Positions 6,910 to 8,653 of a stretch of DNA of 8,653 nt are shown here, in pieces (position 1 is the stretch's first letter; the number at the start of each line of letters is the position of its first letter). This DNA is from Parasulfuritortus sp037439465 (GTDB lineage: Bacteria > Pseudomonadota > Gammaproteobacteria > Burkholderiales > Thiobacillaceae). The stretch is from contig JBBIVX010000034.1 in assembly GCA_037439465.1 (NCBI GenBank), positions 1 through 8,653 on the forward strand. Direction: 5' to 3'. The notes under the pieces were generated by a model, which saw only the letters and a program-made list of their open reading frames with translations, was not told where the DNA came from and did no database searches. The position numbers and the translations under genes were made by a program.

Positions 6910-7017
6910 GCGTGGAGGGGCGGCTCGGTCCCCCGCCCGGCGCGCTGACCGGCCGCTGCCTGACCGCCGTGCCAGAGATTCCGGGCGTTTTGTCGGCGGT
7001 TGAGGAAGGAGAGAGGA

Positions 7018-7164
7018 ATGGCCCGGAAAGAGCGCCATGTGGCTAAAGGCAGGCAGCAGGCCGGATTGGCGAAGTCGGCGCCTATGCACCATACCGCCCG
7101 TGTCCGCGGGGACCGGCAGGAGCACATAAGAAAAAAACACCAACCGAAGGTGGTTGGGGTTTGA
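7018..7164 (+). CDS. Candidate small basic protein, 48 aa, unrecognised
   Basis: A short frame starting MARKERHVAKGRQQAGLAKS and ending HQPKVVGV. It is rich in Lys, Arg and His and has no cysteine, signal peptide or membrane segment. The main support is translational: AAGGAG at 7006-7011 lies 6 nt before the ATG inside a purine-rich run, the best ribosome-binding site in this part of the window. The gene begins 108 nt after the kinase stop and could be the last gene of that transcript. Its final codons and stop lie inside the first hairpin (7131-7162). I do not recognise any family. It could be a nucleic-acid-binding micro-protein, a leader peptide, or simply a chance frame; coding cannot be proved from one sequence. 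Confidence 0.35.
   Translation: MARKERHVAKGRQQAGLAKSAPMHHTARVRGDRQEHIRKKHQPKVVGV
7131..7162 (-). terminator. Hairpin, minus-strand rho-independent terminator type (copy A)
   Basis: The stem CCAACC (7140-7145) pairs with GGTTGG (7152-7157) across the loop GAAGGT. After one A/G mismatch it continues with AAAC/GTTT (7135-7138 with 7159-7162). On the minus strand the stem is followed by TGTTTTTTTC, a good terminator tail. On the plus strand only three T follow, so termination of the kinase transcript here would be weak. No minus-strand gene that it would serve is visible between 7165 and 7305. Confidence 0.5.
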
Positions 7165-7177
7165 ATGCTGGAATTGG
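7131..7177. repeat. Structured direct repeat, copy A
   Basis: A 47-bp unit that aligns without gaps to 7313-7359 at an offset of 182 bp, with 33 of 47 positions identical by my count. The shared core is AAAAA, CCAACCG, GGTTGGG and TTGAATGnTGG followed by TGG. Loop bases differ, while stem positions 7137/7160 and 7138/7159 differ from copy B in a paired way (A-T versus C-G, and C-G versus G-C). Confidence 0.5.
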
Positions 7178-7310
7178 ATTTTTCGGAACCTTGAACCAGG
7201 CAATCGGATCACTGACCCGTCATCCGTTCGTACCCCGTGCTGCGCCCGCCGCCAGGCGACTTCTACAACACGCCCAGTTCAAGCAACTGCGTGACGTCGC
7301 GCAACCCGGA

Positions 7311-7344
7311 AATAAAAACGCCCAACCGCTAGAGGTTGGGCGTT
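7311..7344 (-). terminator. Strong hairpin, minus-strand rho-independent terminator (copy B)
   Basis: A perfect 11-bp stem, AACGCCCAACC (7317-7327) with GGTTGGGCGTT (7334-7344), encloses a 6-nt loop GCTAGA. On the minus strand the stem leads directly into TTTTTATT. This is a textbook intrinsic terminator for a transcript coming from the right of 7345. Nothing on that side is a complete minus-strand gene: CTCCACCA on the minus strand (7361-7354) resembles only the last bases of a tRNA or tmRNA. Confidence 0.65.
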
Positions 7345-7359
7345 GAATGGTGGTGGTGG
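7313..7359. repeat. Structured direct repeat, copy B
   Basis: The partner of 7131-7177. It keeps the same hairpin with a longer perfect stem and ends in a run of TGG triplets. The 135 bp between the two copies (7178-7312) shows no gene or RNA I can name. Confidence 0.5.
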
Positions 7360-7382
7360 AGTGTAACACGCTGCCACACGCT
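7354..7382. other. Possible attachment-site end of an integrated element
   Basis: TGGTGGAG (7354-7361) is the reverse complement of CTCCACCA, the last bases of several tRNAs (for example tRNA-Ala) and of tmRNA, the usual targets of tyrosine integrases. It is followed by the palindrome GTGTAACAC (7361-7369). Two copies of ACACGCT begin at 7366 and 7376, exactly 10 bp apart, as integrase arm or core sites often are. A strong terminator lies just beyond on the tRNA-like strand, as expected downstream of such a gene, and accessory genes begin to the right. No integrase gene and no T-arm are seen, so this is a hypothesis. Confidence 0.25.
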
Positions 7383-7394
7383 CATCCCACGGAA

Positions 7395-7430
7395 ACGACC
7401 GGACCCGCGCACCTGGACGGGCCCGGTCGT
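7395..7430. repeat. 13-bp inverted repeat (stem-loop)
   Basis: ACGACCGGACCCG (7395-7407) and CGGGCCCGGTCGT (7418-7430) are complementary except for one A/C mismatch, around a 10-nt loop. The stem is very GC-rich. No T-run follows on either strand (ATCTAAT on plus, TTTCC on minus), so it is either a weak terminator or a protein-binding site near the presumed element end. Confidence 0.5.
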
Positions 7431-7469
7431 ATCTAATCACCCCTTGTGCAAGTTTGCTCTATTCCTCGC

Positions 7470-7521
7470 ATTTCCCGACAGCATTCCGACGACGCCCGCG
7501 GACTTGGCTGTCGGCGGAAAT
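7470..7521. repeat. Inverted repeat upstream of the HTH gene, possible operator
   Basis: ATTTCC-CGACAGC (7470-7482) pairs with GCTGTCG-(gc)-GGAAAT (7507-7521): a 7-bp and a 6-bp block separated by a 2-nt bulge, with a 24-nt loop. It ends 42 bp before the start of the HTH gene and so covers its likely promoter region. An operator for self-regulation or an RNA leader hairpin are both possible. Confidence 0.4.
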
Positions 7522-7563
7522 TCGACCTGAATGCAGGCTCCCTTCACAACCAGGAGCACTGTC

Positions 7564-8034
7564 ATGCAGAAGATCGCCATCAACGAAATCGAACTCGCCG
7601 AACGCTGGGGGATTAGCCCCAAGACTCTCCAGCGGTGGCGAACCGAAGGTCGAGGCCCCAGGTACTTCAAACTCTCCAAGCGGGTCTGCTACCCCCTCGA
7701 CCAGATCCTGGCCTTCGAGAACGGGGCGCTGTACGAGTCGACCTCGGAACGGTGCACGCCGCGCGATTCAATCGATGCGAAACTGGTGTCGGCAAGAGAG
7801 GCGGCCGCAGCCATCAACGTGCCGATGTACTTGCTCACGCATCCCAAGGTTCGTCAGTCTATGGGAGTGCCCTTCGTCTATGTCGGGAAGTTGGTACGTT
7901 TCTACCTCGACGAGGTGATGGCGTGGGCGCGCCGCTGCGCCAGTGAAGTGGCTGATCAAGGGCTCGAAGCAGCGCAGAACTTCCAGACCGGAAGCGGGGC
8001 GCAGGTTCGGACCACCGCCAAGTTGCCGGCATAG
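7564..8034 (+). CDS. Tandem helix-turn-helix DNA-binding protein of a mobile element
   Basis: A 156-residue protein. The first half (about 8-52) is an AlpA/MerR-like winged helix-turn-helix: ELAERWGISPKTLQRWRTEG, then RGPRYFKLSKRVCYPLDQI. This is the pattern of excisionase-type (HTH_17) proteins, where a helix-turn-helix is followed by a small wing and an aromatic-containing final strand. Residues 71-124 read like a second, diverged copy: LVSAREAAAAINVPMYLLTH, then VPFVYVGKLVRFYLDEVMAW. Thus VGKLVRFYLDEV parallels LSKRVCYPLDQI. The tail (125-156) is probably disordered. AGGAG (7552-7556) lies 7 nt before ATG 7564, which is preferred over ATG 7531 with no such site. Such proteins on islands act as excisionases or repressors and activators of element genes; the specific role is inferred. 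The neighbour AbiEii-type gene converges from the right with a 79-bp gap. Confidence 0.75.
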   Translation: MQKIAINEIELAERWGISPKTLQRWRTEGRGPRYFKLSKRVCYPLDQILAFENGALYESTSERCTPRDSIDAKLVSAREAAAAINVPMYLLTHPKVRQSMGVPFVYVGKLVRFYLDEVMAWARRCASEVADQGLEAAQNFQTGSGAQVRTTAKLPA

Positions 8035-8068
8035 GTTTGGCACCGGCGTTGGGCCGCGATGGTCTGCG

Positions 8069-8095
8069 GTTCGATTCCCGAGGGCGGGATCGAAC
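8069..8095. repeat. Inverted repeat between convergent genes, with tRNA T-arm-like ends
   Basis: GTTCGATTCCCG (8069-8080) and CGGGATCGAAC (8085-8095) pair as an 11-bp stem with one bulged T and the loop AGGG. It sits in the 79-bp gap between two converging genes, where a bidirectional terminator is expected, but there is no T-run on either side. Both arms carry GTTCGATnCC, the T-loop motif of tRNAs, facing each other. Neither arm is flanked by a matching T-stem or acceptor stem, so it is not a tRNA gene. Confidence 0.45.
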
Positions 8096-8113
8096 TGGCA
8101 GGTAGGCTTGACG

Positions 8114-8653
8114 TCAGGGCGCATCCCATCCTGCGCCCGCGTGCCACTGCCGGTCGAACCCTTCGCCTGCCGCCAGCGTGGCCAGCACCGGTAGCACGAA
8201 TTCGCGCAGCGCCTCGATCACCGTCGTCAGCGGCATTGGCTCCAAGGTGTTCTTGCGCAGGAACGCCTGCCACTGCTTTGTCTTCTGCTCGTCCTCGCCG
8301 AACTCATCGGTGAGGCCCAGCGGCGCGCCGGGCAGGATGGCCGTACCCCTGCGCTCGAACGTGGCGCGAATGGCCGTGGCCAGCATCGCGCCGTGGAAGT
8401 CGGAATGTCCGGCGAGAACCCAGAGGTCGAAGTAGTCCTTCATCCGGCTGTTGAGCATGCCGAGCTTGACCATCGCTTCCAGCTTTTCGGCGACCACGGT
8501 GTAACGGGGATAGACCCGCAGTTGCGGCTGCGGCATGTCGTCGAGGATGACCGGGTACTGCACGTTGTCCGGGCCGGGCGTCACGGCGTCGCCGAAGCCG
8601 ATGTCGATCTGCACCGGGCAGCGCGCGCCATCGAGCAGAGGCCGATCATCGTC
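8114..8653 (-). CDS. AbiEii/AbiGii-family nucleotidyltransferase toxin (partial, N-terminus off right edge)
   Basis: An open minus-strand frame from the right edge to TGA at 8116-8114, giving 179 residues of the C-terminal part. Family signatures are VQIDIGFGDAVTPG, the proline-rich strand DDMPQPQLRVYPRYTVVAEK continuing LEAMVKLG, NSRMKDYFDLWVLAG with the conserved Lys-Asp pair, ATFERRGTAILPG, and KQWQAFLRKN. I recognise this as the nucleotidyl transferase AbiEii/AbiGii toxin family (DUF1814). In the AbiE abortive-infection system the AbiEi antitoxin, also a DNA-binding autorepressor, is encoded just upstream and slightly overlapping. It should therefore lie off the right edge on the same strand. 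The N-terminal catalytic GS...D motif is not in view, so activity cannot be judged. The GTG at 8614 is internal and should not be taken as the start. Confidence 0.85.
   Translation of the reverse strand, partial: DDDRPLLDGARCPVQIDIGFGDAVTPGPDNVQYPVILDDMPQPQLRVYPRYTVVAEKLEAMVKLGMLNSRMKDYFDLWVLAGHSDFHGAMLATAIRATFERRGTAILPGAPLGLTDEFGEDEQKTKQWQAFLRKNTLEPMPLTTVIEALREFVLPVLATLAAGEGFDRQWHAGAGWDAP

Larger units (their letters stand above)
6910..7563. other. 654-bp region without a long gene: putative core/island seam
   Basis: No protein longer than about 60 residues with a credible start is encoded here on either strand. Within it I see a 48-codon basic ORF with a strong ribosome-binding site (7018-7164), two hairpins of one repeat family (7131-7162 and 7311-7344), a TGGTGGAG plus ACACGCT-repeat cluster (7354-7382), and two longer inverted repeats (7395-7430 and 7470-7521). 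Stretch 6910-7000 follows the kinase stop and shows nothing recognisable. Genes to the left are housekeeping or regulatory; genes to the right are accessory. Confidence 0.6.

Noticed and set aside
5968..7212. 414-codon open minus-strand frame opposite the kinase gene
   Set aside because: The opposite strand encodes the HATPase and receiver domains with all motifs. The antisense product shows no family features and no ribosome-binding site.
7161..7346. 61-codon frame starting TTG, ending in hairpin copy B with a tail similar to that of the 48-codon ORF
   Set aside because: The similar endings (QPKVVGV and QPLEVGR) are explained by the DNA repeat lying in the same frame. There is no ribosome-binding site for the TTG start and no recognisable content.
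8060..8100. A tRNA gene suggested by GTTCGATTCC
   Set aside because: No T-stem complement, acceptor stem, D-arm or anticodon arm can be drawn on either strand.
1..8653. CRISPR arrays, insertion-sequence ends or rRNA genes
   Set aside because: No regularly spaced short repeats, no transposase reading frame with flanking inverted repeats, and no rRNA-like sequence were seen on reading both strands.

Overview
The window looks like a stretch of gammaproteobacterial chromosome that is GC-rich throughout. The evidence is the set of recognisable housekeeping genes (UbiK, YifB and MetF families) together with an NtrC/sigma-54 nitrogen promoter. A lineage in or near the Chromatiales or other sulfur/nitrogen-type Gammaproteobacteria is a guess from GC content and gene order, not something the sequence proves.

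Layout. (1) Positions 1-358, minus strand: the first 119 codons of a TorF-type putative porin with a clear signal peptide. Its upstream region (407-530) carries a near-consensus sigma-54 promoter and two NtrC-like enhancer sites at the classical distance, so the gene and whatever follows it off the left edge should be induced by nitrogen limitation. (2) Positions 587-3393, plus strand: a tight block of ubiK (ubiquinone-biosynthesis accessory factor), a YifB-family Mg-chelatase-like AAA+ ATPase and a VIT1/CCC1-family Fe/Mn transporter with a ferritin-like N-terminus. The last two overlap by ATGA. (3) Positions 3419-6909, plus strand: metF (methylenetetrahydrofolate reductase), then a NarL/LuxR-type response regulator and a membrane-bound hybrid sensor kinase, with gaps of only 11-12 nt. 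(4) Positions 6910-7563: no long gene. It holds an unannotated 48-codon basic ORF with an excellent Shine-Dalgarno, two related hairpins that act as minus-strand terminators and show compensatory base changes, a possible integration junction, and two further inverted repeats. (5) Positions 7564-8653: accessory DNA, with a tandem-HTH DNA-binding protein (plus strand) converging on the C-terminal part of an AbiEii-family nucleotidyltransferase toxin (minus strand) that runs off the right edge.

How the parts fit. Sections 1-3 are core chromosome; short spacings suggest that 587-6909 is transcribed as one or two operons. Section 4 looks like the seam between core chromosome and an integrated element, with section 5 as the first genes of that element. 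No wholly new multi-gene system can be demonstrated here. The most informative signals are the torF nitrogen promoter, the covarying hairpin pair beside a hidden small ORF, and the metF-linked two-component pair.
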